Positions 54,862-64,000 of a stretch of 64,000 bases of DNA are shown one piece after another. The stretch is from Ralstonia soli. Its GTDB lineage: Bacteria > Pseudomonadota > Gammaproteobacteria > Burkholderiales > Burkholderiaceae. The notes beneath the pieces are model-generated. The model did not search any database. It saw only the letters and a program-made list of their open reading frames with translations, and had not been told where the DNA came from. A program made the position numbers and the translations under genes. The stretch lies in the NCBI RefSeq assembly GCF_023955655.1, contig NZ_JAMXHT010000007.1, positions 426,552-490,551 of the forward strand, read 5' to 3'. Each line of letters opens with the position of its first letter. Positions within the stretch are counted from its first letter, which is position 1.

Positions 54862-56037
54862 ATGAGCGACAAGGACTACCTGCAGTGGCCGTTCTTTGAC
54901 GACAAGCACCGCCAGCTCGAAGCTGAGCTGGATGCCTGGGCCACCAAGCACATCCCGCACGATCACGGCCCCGATGTGGATGCCGAATGCCGCGCGCTGG
55001 TGAAATCGCTGGGGCAGGCCGGCTGGCTGCGCCACGCGGTGGGCGGCACGGCACACGGCGGCGCGGGCGAAACCATCGACACACGCGCCATCTGCCTGAT
55101 CCGCGAAACGCTGGCGCGCCATTCCGGCCTGGCCGACTTTGCGTTTGCGATGCAGGGGCTGGGCTCGGGCGCCATCTCGCTGCATGGCACGCCGGAGCAG
55201 CGCGAGCGCTATCTGACGAAGGTAGCGCGCGGGGAGGCAATCTCTGCGTTTGCGCTGTCCGAACCGGACGCCGGCTCCGACGTGGCCGCCATGGCCTGCG
55301 CCGCGCGTGAAGACGGCACCGACTACGTGCTCGACGGCGAGAAGACGTGGATCTCCAACGGCGGCATTGCGGATTTCTACGTCGTGTTTGCCCGCACGGG
55401 CGAGGCACCGGGTTCGCGCGGCATCAGCGCGTTCATCGTTGAGGCGGGCACGCCGGGCTTTGAGATTGCCGAGCGCATCGACGTGATTGCGCCGCACCCG
55501 CTCGCGCGCCTGCGCTTTACCAATTGCCGCATCCCGGCCAGCCAGCGCGTGGGCGCGGCGGGCGAAGGCTTCAAGGTGGCGATGCGCACGCTCGATGTGT
55601 TCCGCACGTCGGTGGCTGCGGCTGCGCTGGGCTTTGCGCGCCGTGCATTGGACGAGGCACTGACGCGCGCTACCACCCGCAAGATGTTCAACGGCGTGCT
55701 GGCCGACTTCCAACTCACGCAGGCCAAGCTCGCGCAGATGGCCACCGCCATCGACAGCGCCGCGCTGCTGACCTACCGCGCCGCGTGGCAGCGTGACCAG
55801 GGCCGCAACGTGACGCGCGAAGCCGCCATGGCCAAGATGACCGCCACCGAAAACGCGCAGCAGGTGATCGACGCCGCCGTGCAGATGTGGGGCGGCCTGG
55901 GCGTGGTGAGCGAACAGCCGGTCGAACGCCTGTACCGCGAGATCCGCGCGCTGCGCATCTACGAAGGTGCGACCGAAGTGCAGCAGCTCATCATCGCGCG
56001 CGAGTTGCTGCGGGCGGTTGCCCCTGCCAAGCACTGA
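54862..56037 (+). CDS. acyl-CoA dehydrogenase
   Basis: 391 residues, full length. FAD/substrate motifs [19 protein letters not shown] and [22 protein letters not shown]-terminal domain [21 protein letters not shown] and [43 protein letters not shown]. The motif YEGATEV places a possible catalytic Glu as in short/medium-chain enzymes. Presumably dehydrogenates the ring-reduced CoA intermediate. Starts 2 bp after the hydratase stop, GAGGGGA upstream. Confidence 0.94.
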   Translation: MSDKDYLQWPFFDDKHRQLEAELDAWATKHIPHDHGPDVDAECRALVKSLGQAGWLRHAVGGTAHGGAGETIDTRAICLIRETLARHSGLADFAFAMQGLGSGAISLHGTPEQRERYLTKVARGEAISAFALSEPDAGSDVAAMACAAREDGTDYVLDGEKTWISNGGIADFYVVFARTGEAPGSRGISAFIVEAGTPGFEIAERIDVIAPHPLARLRFTNCRIPASQRVGAAGEGFKVAMRTLDVFRTSVAAAALGFARRALDEALTRATTRKMFNGVLADFQLTQAKLAQMATAIDSAALLTYRAAWQRDQGRNVTREAAMAKMTATENAQQVIDAAVQMWGGLGVVSEQPVERLYREIRALRIYEGATEVQQLIIARELLRAVAPAKH

Positions 56038-56072
56038 CCGAACCCGTACCGCCAAGAGACGGAGAGCCCGCC

Positions 56073-57689
56073 ATGCCCAGCGCCCATATCGACACCTTCG
56101 CTCGCGATCGCTTGCCGCCGCCCGAGTTGCAGCCGGTCTACCGCTTCGATCTGCCGGCATTGCAGTTTCCGGCGCAGCTCAATTGCGCGACGGAACTGCT
56201 CGACCGCCGCGTGGCGGCAGGTGAGGGTGGTCGCCTCTGCATCCAGGCCCCCGGCATCCGCTGGACGTATGCGGACTTGCAGGAACACGCCAACCGCATC
56301 GCCAACGTGCTGGTGAACGAGATGGGCGTGGTGCCAGGTAACCGCGTGCTGCTGCGCTCGCCCAACAGCCCGATGCTGGCGGCGTGCTGGTTTGCGGTGA
56401 TGAAGGTGGGTGCGATTGCCGTCGCCACGATGCCGTTGCTGCGCGCCAAGGAGCTTGGGCAGATCATCGCCAAGGGCGAAATCGGCTTTGCGCTGTGCGA
56501 TGCGCGCCTGGTCGACGAGCTGAACGATGCTGTTGCACAGGCTGCCAGCCCTGTGCAGGTGCAGAACTTCCACGATGACACGCCGGAAGGGTTGGAAGCG
56601 GCCATGGCGCGCCAGCCGGCCGCCTTCACCAACGTTGACACCGCTGCGGACGACACCTGCCTGCTCGCTTTCACCTCCGGCACGACTGGCGTGCCGAAGG
56701 CGACGATGCATTTTCACCGCGACATCATGGCCATCTGCGCATGCTGGCCGCCGCATGTGCTGAAAGCCCGAGCGGACGACATCTTCATCGGCAGCCCGCC
56801 GATGGCGTTTACGTTTGGGCTGGGCGGCCTGCTCCTGTTTCCGATGAGCGTGGGGGCGTCGACGGTGCTGCTGGAGAAGGCATCACCGAACGACCTGGTG
56901 GAGGGCATTCGCAACTTTGGCGCGACGGTGCTGTTCACCGCGCCCACTACGTACCGCAACATCGCCGCGCGTGGGGACGAACTGCGCGCGACGCCGCTGC
57001 GCCGCTGTGTGTCCGCCGGCGAAGCGCTGCCCGTGGCCACGCGCACGCTCTGGAAGAACGCCACCGGCATCGAACTGATCGACGGGATTGGCGCGACTGA
57101 GATGCTGCACATCTTCATCTCCGCCGCTGATGACGACGTGCGCCCCGGCGCCACCGGCAAGGCTGTGCCGGGCTATGTCGCGCGTGTGGTGGACGACGAG
57201 GGCAACCCCGTACCGCCGGGTACGGTCGGGCGCCTTGCTGTCCAGGGCCCCACCGGCTGCCGCTACCTGGCTGACGACCGCCAGCGTGCCTATGTGCGCG
57301 ACGGCTGGAACCTCACGGGCGACGCCTACGTGATGGACGAGGAAGGCTACTTCCACTACCACTCGCGCACCGACGACATGATCATCTCGTCGGGCTACAA
57401 CATTGCCGCGCCCGAGGTGGAAGACGCGCTCATGCAGCATCCGGCGGTGGCCGAGTGCGGTGTGATCGGCGTGCCCGATGATGAGCGCGGCCAGATCGTC
57501 AAGGCTTTCGTGGTGCTGCATCCGGGCCACACGGCAGGGCCGGAGATGGTGAAGACGCTGCAGGATTTCGTGAAGCAGACGGTGGCGCCGTACAAGTACC
57601 CGCGCGCCATCGAGTTCCGCCCGAGCCTGCCGCGCAGTGAAGTCGGCAAACTCTTGCGCTATCGCCTGCGTGACACCGCTAAATCATGA
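56073..57689 (+). CDS. aryl-CoA ligase (2-aminobenzoate-CoA ligase type)
   Basis: 538 residues, AMP-forming ligase. P-loop-like motif LLAFTSGTTGVPKATMH, AMP-binding GIGATEMLHIF, and hinge DDMIISSGYNIAAPEVEDAL. The catalytic Lys in the C-terminal domain is seen as RSEVGKLLRYRLR. The sequence is of the benzoate/2-aminobenzoate-CoA ligase class. It would activate the aromatic acid as the first step of the pathway. It overlaps the thioesterase gene by four bases (ATGA). Confidence 0.93.
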   Translation: MPSAHIDTFARDRLPPPELQPVYRFDLPALQFPAQLNCATELLDRRVAAGEGGRLCIQAPGIRWTYADLQEHANRIANVLVNEMGVVPGNRVLLRSPNSPMLAACWFAVMKVGAIAVATMPLLRAKELGQIIAKGEIGFALCDARLVDELNDAVAQAASPVQVQNFHDDTPEGLEAAMARQPAAFTNVDTAADDTCLLAFTSGTTGVPKATMHFHRDIMAICACWPPHVLKARADDIFIGSPPMAFTFGLGGLLLFPMSVGASTVLLEKASPNDLVEGIRNFGATVLFTAPTTYRNIAARGDELRATPLRRCVSAGEALPVATRTLWKNATGIELIDGIGATEMLHIFISAADDDVRPGATGKAVPGYVARVVDDEGNPVPPGTVGRLAVQGPTGCRYLADDRQRAYVRDGWNLTGDAYVMDEEGYFHYHSRTDDMIISSGYNIAAPEVEDALMQHPAVAECGVIGVPDDERGQIVKAFVVLHPGHTAGPEMVKTLQDFVKQTVAPYKYPRAIEFRPSLPRSEVGKLLRYRLRDTAKS

Positions 57690-58108
57690 GCTACCACTTC
57701 GAGCGCGCCGCGCGCATCCGCTTCGGGCATTGCGACCCGGCCGGCATCGTCTACTTTCCGCAGTACCTCGTACTGTTCAACGGGCTGGTCGAAGACTGGT
57801 TTACCGATGGCCTGGGCATTTCGTATGCGCAGATGCTGGGACCGCGCCGCATCGGCTTGCCCATCGTCAAGCTGAGCTGCGAGTTCAGCGCCATCAGCCG
57901 CATGGGCGATGACGTGCAGTTCAAGCTCAAGCTCGAACGGCTCGGCAATGCATCCATGACGCTGGGCCTGGATTGCTGGGCCGGCGACGAACAGCGCGTG
58001 CGCTCGCAGCAGGTGCTGGTGTTTACCGATCTCAATACGCATCGCGCCGTGGCGATGCCGCCCGACGTGCGGCAGGCCATCGAGGCGTGCGTTCAACTAC
58101 AGAACTAG
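57686..58108 (+). CDS. 4HBA-CoA-type acyl-CoA thioesterase
   Basis: 140 residues, hotdog fold. FGHCDPAGIVYFPQYL has the catalytic Asp of the 4-hydroxybenzoyl-CoA thioesterase class. Probable role: release CoA from stalled aromatic-CoA esters, protecting the CoA pool, or act on a pathway product. Translationally coupled to the ligase gene. Confidence 0.92.
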   Translation: MSYHFERAARIRFGHCDPAGIVYFPQYLVLFNGLVEDWFTDGLGISYAQMLGPRRIGLPIVKLSCEFSAISRMGDDVQFKLKLERLGNASMTLGLDCWAGDEQRVRSQQVLVFTDLNTHRAVAMPPDVRQAIEACVQLQN

Positions 58109-58121
58109 AAGGAACTGAATC

Positions 58122-58514
58122 ATGCAAGCTCTCCTCCCTCCCGGCTGGCCGCGTCCGAAGGGTTATGCCAATGGTGTGTCCGCACGCGGACGCATGATCT
58201 TCGTGGCCGGCATGATCGGCTGGGACGCGCAAGGCGTGTTCCACACCGATGACTTTGCGGGCCAGGTGCGCCAGGCGCTGCAGAACATTGTCGAAGTGCT
58301 GGCCGAAGGCGATGCCAAGCCCGAGCACATCGTGCGCATGACCTGGTACGTGACCGACAAGCAGGCGTACCTGGCGGCCTATAAGGAGATCGGCCAGGCC
58401 TTCCGCGAGCTGATCGGCAGCTTCAGCATCGCCATGACGGCAGTGGAGGTGTCGGCGCTCGTGGAAGACCGGGCGAAGGTGGAGATCGAGGTGACGGCCG
58501 TGGTGCCGGACTGA
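58122..58514 (+). CDS. RidA-family protein lacking the deaminase arginine
   Basis: 130 residues, YjgF/YER057c/UK114 fold: GVSARGRMIFVAGMIGWDAQG, DFAGQVRQALQNIVEVLAEGDAKPEHIVRMTWYVTD. In canonical RidA an Arg follows the Ala before the VEV strand (ARSCVEV in E. coli); here the same place reads AMTAVEV, so the imine-hydrolysing Arg is Met. It belongs to a Rid subgroup that may not deaminate. A RidA in an amino-aromatic pathway would suit hydrolysis of an enamine/imine intermediate, so the substitution is notable. Last gene of the operon. Confidence 0.9.
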   Translation: MQALLPPGWPRPKGYANGVSARGRMIFVAGMIGWDAQGVFHTDDFAGQVRQALQNIVEVLAEGDAKPEHIVRMTWYVTDKQAYLAAYKEIGQAFRELIGSFSIAMTAVEVSALVEDRAKVEIEVTAVVPD

Positions 58515-58531
58515 AGAACGGCGTTTCGCTG

Positions 58532-59275
58532 CTACACAGCGATCTCGCCAAGCCAATCAGGCAGTACCGCGTGTCCTGCACTTGGGGCGTGCCAGACCTG
58601 GCGCGCGGCAGCGATCACGCTGTCGACCAACGGCACAGAAACATGGTCTTGCAGGCGCTGCGCCAGCCCGCCCAGGCCAGCGCCGCCGAGCACGATTGCA
58701 TCAACCCTCGTATGCCGCAGCACAGAGGCGCAGGCGTCCAGCACAATGCGTTCGGCCGCATTCGGTGCGGCGTGCAGCGCTGCGCCGTCGAGTTCGACGG
58801 TATGGATGTCGCGGACCGCGTCGCCATGCGTGAGCGTTGGCAGCAAGCGCTTGAGAATGGGCCCCCACGCGTGTCCGCCTGTGATCACCGCGCACGTGCC
58901 GTGCGTCGCGGCTTCCATCAATGCCGCCTCAGCCAGACCTGTGACGCGGCATGGCGCGATTTCGCGCAACGCAAATAGCCCTGGGTCGCCAAAGCAGCCG
59001 ATGATTACGGCATCGGGCGCGGGCTGCTGCCGCAGCGCGATTGTCCAGGCGTCGAGTGCGGCGTGGGCCGCCACCGCATGGCCAGCCTCACTGGCGATAT
59101 AGGCGGCGCCGAAACGTGCCGTCATGGACTCCACCACCACGTTGCTCGGCAACACGGATTCCATCTGCCGTGTGACGTCGTGCGTGAGCGCAACGGTGGT
59201 GTTCGGGTTGATCAACAGCAGCCGGCGAGGCCGGGATACGGGTTCAGCGGTGGACGATTGGGTGGTGACGACCAT
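58532..59275 (-). CDS. Asp/Glu/hydantoin racemase-family protein
   Basis: 247 residues. N-terminal INPNTT is the hydantoin/allantoin racemase signature; the first catalytic Cys appears in VIIGCFGDPGL. The place of the second Cys reads IVLGGAGLGGL, Gly-Gly instead of Gly-Cys, so two-base racemisation may be lost or changed. It ends the minus-strand ABC transporter operon, 9 bp after a permease, and probably acts on the imported compound. Confidence 0.9.
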   Translation of the reverse strand: MVVTTQSSTAEPVSRPRRLLLINPNTTVALTHDVTRQMESVLPSNVVVESMTARFGAAYIASEAGHAVAAHAALDAWTIALRQQPAPDAVIIGCFGDPGLFALREIAPCRVTGLAEAALMEAATHGTCAVITGGHAWGPILKRLLPTLTHGDAVRDIHTVELDGAALHAAPNAAERIVLDACASVLRHTRVDAIVLGGAGLGGLAQRLQDHVSVPLVDSVIAAARQVWHAPSAGHAVLPDWLGEIAV

Positions 59276-59284
59276 CGTGCTGCC

Positions 59285-60190
<906 letters not shown>

Positions 60191-60191
60191 C

Positions 60192-61109
60192 TCAAAGCTC
60201 CTTGCGGATATCGACCACGCGGGTCAGGCCCCAGATGATCATCAGCACCGTCAGCAGCAGCACCATGGCGTTGGCGGCCGCCAGCGGAAATTGCAAGTAC
60301 GACGTCTGCACCTGGATCATCTTGCCGACGGAGGCAATCTGCTGCCCGCCCATCACCCCCACGGTGACGAAGTCCCCCATGACGATGGTGAAGATGAAGA
60401 TCGAGCCGATCAGGATGCCGCTGCGCGACAGCGGCACGATCACGTTCCACAGCGTCTGCCACGTGCTGGCACCAGCATCGCGCGCGGCTTCGATGAGCGA
60501 GCGATCAATGCGCATCATCGAGTTGAAGATCGGCACGATCATGAACATGGTGTACAGGTGCACATAGGCCAGCAGCACCGAGAAGTTGGAGTACAGCAGC
60601 CACTCCAGCGGCTGGCTGGTCAGGTGCATGGCCTGCAAGGTCTGGTTGACGAGGCCGTTGCGGCCCAGCAGCGGAATCCACGAAATCATGCGAATCACGT
60701 TGGACGTCCAGAACGGCACCGTGCAGATCACGAACAGCAGTGTCTGCACGGCGGTGGAACGCACGTGGAAGGCCAGAAAATACGCCAGCGCAAAACCCAG
60801 CACCAGCGTGAGCAGCCACGTGCCGAGCGCAAAGCGCAGCGTCGACAGGTACGTCGACACGGTCACGCACAAATCACCGTATTCGTTGAGACGGCTGCAG
60901 CCTTCCCACAGCTTGCCGTAACTGCGCAGGGTGAAGGTCGGCAGCAGCGCGTACTCGTTGAAATCCCAGAAGCTGACCATGGCGACCAGCCCCAGCGGGA
61001 TGAGAAAGAACACGACGAACACCGCCGCAAACGGCAGCGCCTGAAGGCCGGGGCCGACTGAACGCGAGGTGCCGGCGGAGGTCGGGTCGGATGGAGCGGT
61101 GGTCGTCAT
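60192..61109 (-). CDS. ABC transporter permease, PotB-like
   Basis: 305 residues, six membrane segments; coupling loop LIEAARDAGASTWQTLWNVIVPLSRSGIL. Typical PotB/YdcU-type permease. It lies 30 bp after the binding-protein gene. Confidence 0.93.
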   Translation of the reverse strand: MTTTAPSDPTSAGTSRSVGPGLQALPFAAVFVVFFLIPLGLVAMVSFWDFNEYALLPTFTLRSYGKLWEGCSRLNEYGDLCVTVSTYLSTLRFALGTWLLTLVLGFALAYFLAFHVRSTAVQTLLFVICTVPFWTSNVIRMISWIPLLGRNGLVNQTLQAMHLTSQPLEWLLYSNFSVLLAYVHLYTMFMIVPIFNSMMRIDRSLIEAARDAGASTWQTLWNVIVPLSRSGILIGSIFIFTIVMGDFVTVGVMGGQQIASVGKMIQVQTSYLQFPLAAANAMVLLLTVLMIIWGLTRVVDIRKEL

Positions 61110-61139
61110 GATCAGGTGGTGTGGAGTGACGAGGTCGGG

Positions 61140-62405
61140 TCAGGCGGCAACGAATTCGTTCCACTTGCGGACCATGTACTCGTTCTCGTCCATGACCGCG
61201 TTCCAGCAGGCGATGCCGCCCATGCGCTGCTCGTAGCTGCCGCCGTCGCGCACGCTGCCGGCCTTGGCGAGCAGGTCGCCGTGGGGGCTCTTGATGTCTT
61301 TTGCGGCGGGTTTGCCTTCCATCCAGTAGGCCCATTCGTACGCTTCCATCTTGGCGCGGGCAGTGTCGAGCACGGCGCTGTAATAGCCCTGGCGGTTCAG
61401 GTACGCACCGGCCCAGCCGTCGAGGAACCAGTTGATGAATTCGTATGCGGCGTCGAGCTTCTTGCCCGACACCGTCTTCGGAATGCCGAAGCCCGCGGCC
61501 CATGCGCGATAGCCTTCCTTGAGCGGCTGGAACACGCAGTCGATGCCCTTGCCGCGCACGGCCGTCACCGCCGGGCTCCACATCGACTGGATCACCACCT
61601 CGCCCGAGGCCATCAGGTTCACGCTTTCGTTGAAGTCCTTCCACAGCGCGCGGAACTGGCCGGCCTTCTTGGCTTCGATCAGCGTCTTGATGGTCAGGTC
61701 GATTTCGGGCTTGGTCATGTTGCCCTTGTCGGCGTACTTGTGGAGGCCCATCGCCTCCACCACCATCGCCGCATCCATGATGCCGATCGAGGGAATGTTC
61801 AGGATCGACGCCTTACCCTTGAACTGCGGGTTGAGCAGTTCGGCCCACGAGCTGATCGGGCGCTTGATCAGGTCAGGGCGGATGCCCAGCGTGTCGGCGT
61901 TGTAGACGGTCGGGATCAGCGTCATGAACTGCGTGGGCGATGCCGAGAACGTGGTGGCATTCGCAGCGGGCAGATACATCACCTTCTTCGGCGCGGTGCC
62001 CTGGTCGCCGACCTTCTTGCCGGCCACTTCGCCCTTGGTGAAGAGCGAGGTGATCTTGTCGGCGTTCTTGATGCGGCGTGCGTCGATGCCCAGCAGGTTG
62101 CCGGTCGGCACGATCTTCTTGAGCGAGAAGTACTCGGTGTCGATCAGGTCGAAGCTGTTGGGTGCGGTGACGGCGCGCTTGGTGACTTCATCGGTGGTCA
62201 CGGCCACGTATTGCAGGCGGATGCCGGTGTCGGCCTCGAATTTCTCGGCGATGGCCTTGTCCTGGTTGACCGCGGTACCGAGGTAGCGCAGCGTTGGTTT
62301 TTCCTGCGCGAGGACGACGGGCGCCACGCCGGTGGCCAGAATGGCGGCCATGCCCTTGAGTGCGGTGCGGCGGCCAGCCTTGAAGTCGATGGAATCGTCA
62401 GACAT
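61140..62405 (-). CDS. ABC transporter binding protein, spermidine/putrescine-like
   Basis: 421 residues. N-terminal GRRTALKGMAAILATGVA contains a twin-arginine-like export signal with a hydrophobic stretch ending APVVLA. Mature part begins QEKPTLRYLGTAVNQDKAIAEKFEADTGIRLQYV; ends MVRKWNEFVAA. The start at 62405 (MSDDSIDFKAGRR) has AGGGG upstream; the longer frame to 62438 is not needed. The compound bound is not determinable from sequence. Confidence 0.92.
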   Translation of the reverse strand: MSDDSIDFKAGRRTALKGMAAILATGVAPVVLAQEKPTLRYLGTAVNQDKAIAEKFEADTGIRLQYVAVTTDEVTKRAVTAPNSFDLIDTEYFSLKKIVPTGNLLGIDARRIKNADKITSLFTKGEVAGKKVGDQGTAPKKVMYLPAANATTFSASPTQFMTLIPTVYNADTLGIRPDLIKRPISSWAELLNPQFKGKASILNIPSIGIMDAAMVVEAMGLHKYADKGNMTKPEIDLTIKTLIEAKKAGQFRALWKDFNESVNLMASGEVVIQSMWSPAVTAVRGKGIDCVFQPLKEGYRAWAAGFGIPKTVSGKKLDAAYEFINWFLDGWAGAYLNRQGYYSAVLDTARAKMEAYEWAYWMEGKPAAKDIKSPHGDLLAKAGSVRDGGSYEQRMGGIACWNAVMDENEYMVRKWNEFVAA

Positions 62406-62482
62406 GAAGCAACCCCTGTGGTGTGAAGGTGAAGGCATCGCCTGAGGCCGTCAGGCTGCGGATGGAAATTTGAAAAGCAGGC

Positions 62483-63508
62483 TCAAGCGGGCAGGGCCGG
62501 CAACCGGTGGGCCTGCGCGGCATCCCACGAGGCCCAGATCGGCTGATGCAGCGACAGGTGCGCGATGGTGGTGTCGGCTTCGGGCAGGCTCACCGTCAGG
62601 CGTTGCGAGGGCGAGGTCTGCACGCCAACGAGCACATGCGTGCCCTGGTATTCGATGTCGCAGATGCGCCCCGCCACGCGTGGGCGGTCGCCGGCGGCGG
62701 CGGCATCGCCGTGCAGAGCCATGCGGTCGATGCGCACGGCCACCGGGCCGTGGGCGTCTTCCAGCAGGTTGTGTCCGCCGATGAAGGTGGCCACGAACGC
62801 AGTGGCCGGCTGGTTGTAGACCTCGCGCGGGCTGCCCGCTTGTTCGATGCGGCCGTGGTTCATGACCACCATCTGGTCGGCCAGCGCCATCGCTTCTTCC
62901 TGCGAGTGCGTGACGTGGATGAAGGTCAGGCCCAGCTCCTGCTGCCAGCGCCGCAGTTCGGCGCGCATCTGCGTGCGCAGGAACGGGTCAAGCGCGGAGA
63001 GCGGCTCGTCGAGCAGCAGCACGCGCGGCTCCATGATGAGTGCGCGCGCCAGCGCCACGCGCTGTTGCTGGCCGCCGGACAATTCGCCTGGCCGGCGCTG
63101 TGCCAGGTGGCCCATCGCCACGCGCTCCAGCAACGCCTTGGCGCGCTGGCGGCGCTCGTTGGCGCTCACGCCGCGCATCTTCAGGCTGAAAGCCACGTTG
63201 TCGAGCGCGCTCAAATGCGGGAACAGCGCGTAGCTCTGGAACATCATGGCCGTGCCGCGCGCTGCGGCGGGCAGGTTGGTGATGTTGCGATTGCCGAGAA
63301 GGATGTCGCCTTCGGTCACGGTTTCGTGGCCGGCAATCATGCGCAGCGTCGACGATTTGCCGCAGCCCGATGGCCCGAGCAGGCAACAGTAGCTGCCGGC
63401 CGGCACGCGCAGGTTGATGGCGTCGACCGCCACCCCGTCGTCGGAGTAACGCTTGGTCAGCGCGACGAGTTCCAGAGAGATAGCCGAGTCGGTGGGTAAG
63501 CGCGTCAT
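62483..63508 (-). CDS. ABC transporter ATPase, PotA-like
   Basis: 341 residues. Walker A LGPSGCGKSS, Q loop MMFQSYALFPH, signature LSGGQQQRVALARAL, Walker B VLLLDEPLSALDP, switch His in IHVTHSQEEAMAL; C-terminal regulatory (TOBE-like) domain from about residue 265. First gene of the importer operon, 77 bp before the binding-protein gene. Start at 63508 (MTRLPTDSAISLEL); the longer frame is not supported by the family. Confidence 0.93.
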   Translation of the reverse strand: MTRLPTDSAISLELVALTKRYSDDGVAVDAINLRVPAGSYCCLLGPSGCGKSSTLRMIAGHETVTEGDILLGNRNITNLPAAARGTAMMFQSYALFPHLSALDNVAFSLKMRGVSANERRQRAKALLERVAMGHLAQRRPGELSGGQQQRVALARALIMEPRVLLLDEPLSALDPFLRTQMRAELRRWQQELGLTFIHVTHSQEEAMALADQMVVMNHGRIEQAGSPREVYNQPATAFVATFIGGHNLLEDAHGPVAVRIDRMALHGDAAAAGDRPRVAGRICDIEYQGTHVLVGVQTSPSQRLTVSLPEADTTIAHLSLHQPIWASWDAAQAHRLPALPA

Positions 63509-63658
63509 GTCGGGGCGGTGCAAGAGGTATGCCTGCTTGTGCGCGCTGCATGTGTTGCGAAGCGAGCGCTTGGCATGGGTCGATCTGGTGCGTGAGGTCG
63601 CATGGGTGGGCAGCCGTGCCACATACCTGGGCAGATGGCGCGGCTGGCTCCGTACGGC

Positions 63659-64000
63659 TTAGAAGGCGTGGCGCACGCCCAGCGTGACCGAGGTCTGCGT
63701 CATGCCGGGCACGCCGCCGCCAATGGCGCCTGACGAGGTATTGACCAGTGCCTCCGTGGCGCCCGACGAGTTCTTCAGATGCGCCACGTTGGCCAGCAGC
63801 GTGGTGCGCTTGGACAGGCTGTATTGCGCCAGCAGGCGATAGACCATCGTGCTGTTTGACAGTGTGGAGTTGTGCCGGTACAGCACATCGCCCGAGAGGG
63901 TGAAGGCCTGAGTGAAGGCGTAGTCCACGCCGCCTTCGACGACCGTGGCCTTGCGCGCCGACATGCTCGGGATCGACTGGAACGTGCCCGCGCCGCCCAC
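63659..64000 (-). CDS. C-terminal part of a Gram-negative porin (cut by window)
   Basis: At least 113 residues; the frame runs off the right end of the window, so the GTG at its edge is not the start. Beta-strand pattern of the Burkholderia/Ralstonia general porin class: VVEGGVDYAFTQAFTLSGDVLYRHN, MVYRLLAQYSLSKRTTLLANVAHLKNSSG, and TSVTLGVRHAF, ending in the conserved terminal Phe. It belongs to trimeric porins of the outer membrane. Downstream neighbour is the importer operon, 150 bp away. Confidence 0.92.
   Translation of the reverse strand: MGGAGTFQSIPSMSARKATVVEGGVDYAFTQAFTLSGDVLYRHNSTLSNSTMVYRLLAQYSLSKRTTLLANVAHLKNSSGATEALVNTSSGAIGGGVPGMTQTSVTLGVRHAF

Overview
The window is a high-GC betaproteobacterial chromosome segment, most likely from the Ralstonia pickettii group. 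The strongest pointer is a class D beta-lactamase at 26199-27038 that looks like the OXA-22 family described from R. pickettii. The other families (Liv transporter, long-form isocitrate lyase, YegD, RdgC, MctP with DUF3311, an aminobenzoyl-CoA-type operon) fit Burkholderiaceae. Species is inferred, not proven. Most of the window is ordinary chromosomal coding sequence. The least conserved-looking part is 20-31 kb, with two autotransporters, the beta-lactamase and a locally AT-rich intergenic stretch.

Layout. 0-5.5 kb: the 3' part of a DctD-like sigma-54 activator, a YhfC-type membrane protein, a small exported protein and a Cache-PAS-PAS-PAS-GGDEF diguanylate cyclase. 5.5-10.5 kb: a complete Liv-type ABC operon with a terminator hairpin between the binding protein and the first permease. 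10.5-17.8 kb: a LysR regulator divergent from a quinone oxidoreductase, a YciI-like protein, an unassigned stretch, a 48-residue protein, prolyl aminopeptidase, a second LysR, and a HAD hydrolase with a D-threonine-aldolase-type enzyme. 17.8-31 kb: a NarL-type two-component system, a 1587-residue Gly-rich autotransporter, tRNA-Leu(CAG), the OXA enzyme and a second autotransporter interrupted by a one-base frameshift.

31-47.7 kb: DUF3311 plus an MctP-like symporter, an acyltransferase, two DHFR/RibD-like reductases, RdgC, a lipoprotein solute-binding protein translationally coupled to a GGDEF-EAL receptor, a YegD chaperone, an EthD protein, a GIY-YIG protein, a cold-shock/DUF1294 fusion, isocitrate lyase and a DUF2076 protein. 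47.7-50.1 kb: a GlxA-type AraC regulator broken by an in-frame TGA, divergent from a tautomerase and a dienelactone-hydrolase-like protein. 50.2-58.5 kb: an eight-gene operon resembling the aerobic 2-aminobenzoyl-CoA (or salicylyl-CoA) pathway: CoA ligase, monooxygenase/reductase fusion, SDR, enoyl-CoA hydratase, acyl-CoA dehydrogenase, thioesterase, RidA and an embedded MarR regulator. 58.5-64 kb, convergent: a polyamine/opine-type ABC importer with an Asp/Glu/hydantoin racemase family protein, then the 3' end of a porin gene.

The most distinctive observations are: (1) a 24-bp quasi-palindromic repeat present six times between 5.5 and 13.6 kb and not clearly elsewhere; (2) the solute-binding lipoprotein/GGDEF-EAL gene pair, analogous in layout to NspS-MbaA of Vibrio cholerae but with a sugar-type binding protein; (3) two genes apparently broken by single-base changes; (4) tandem 276-bp repeats in the large autotransporter; and (5) an orphan minus-strand terminator in the AT-rich intergenic region.
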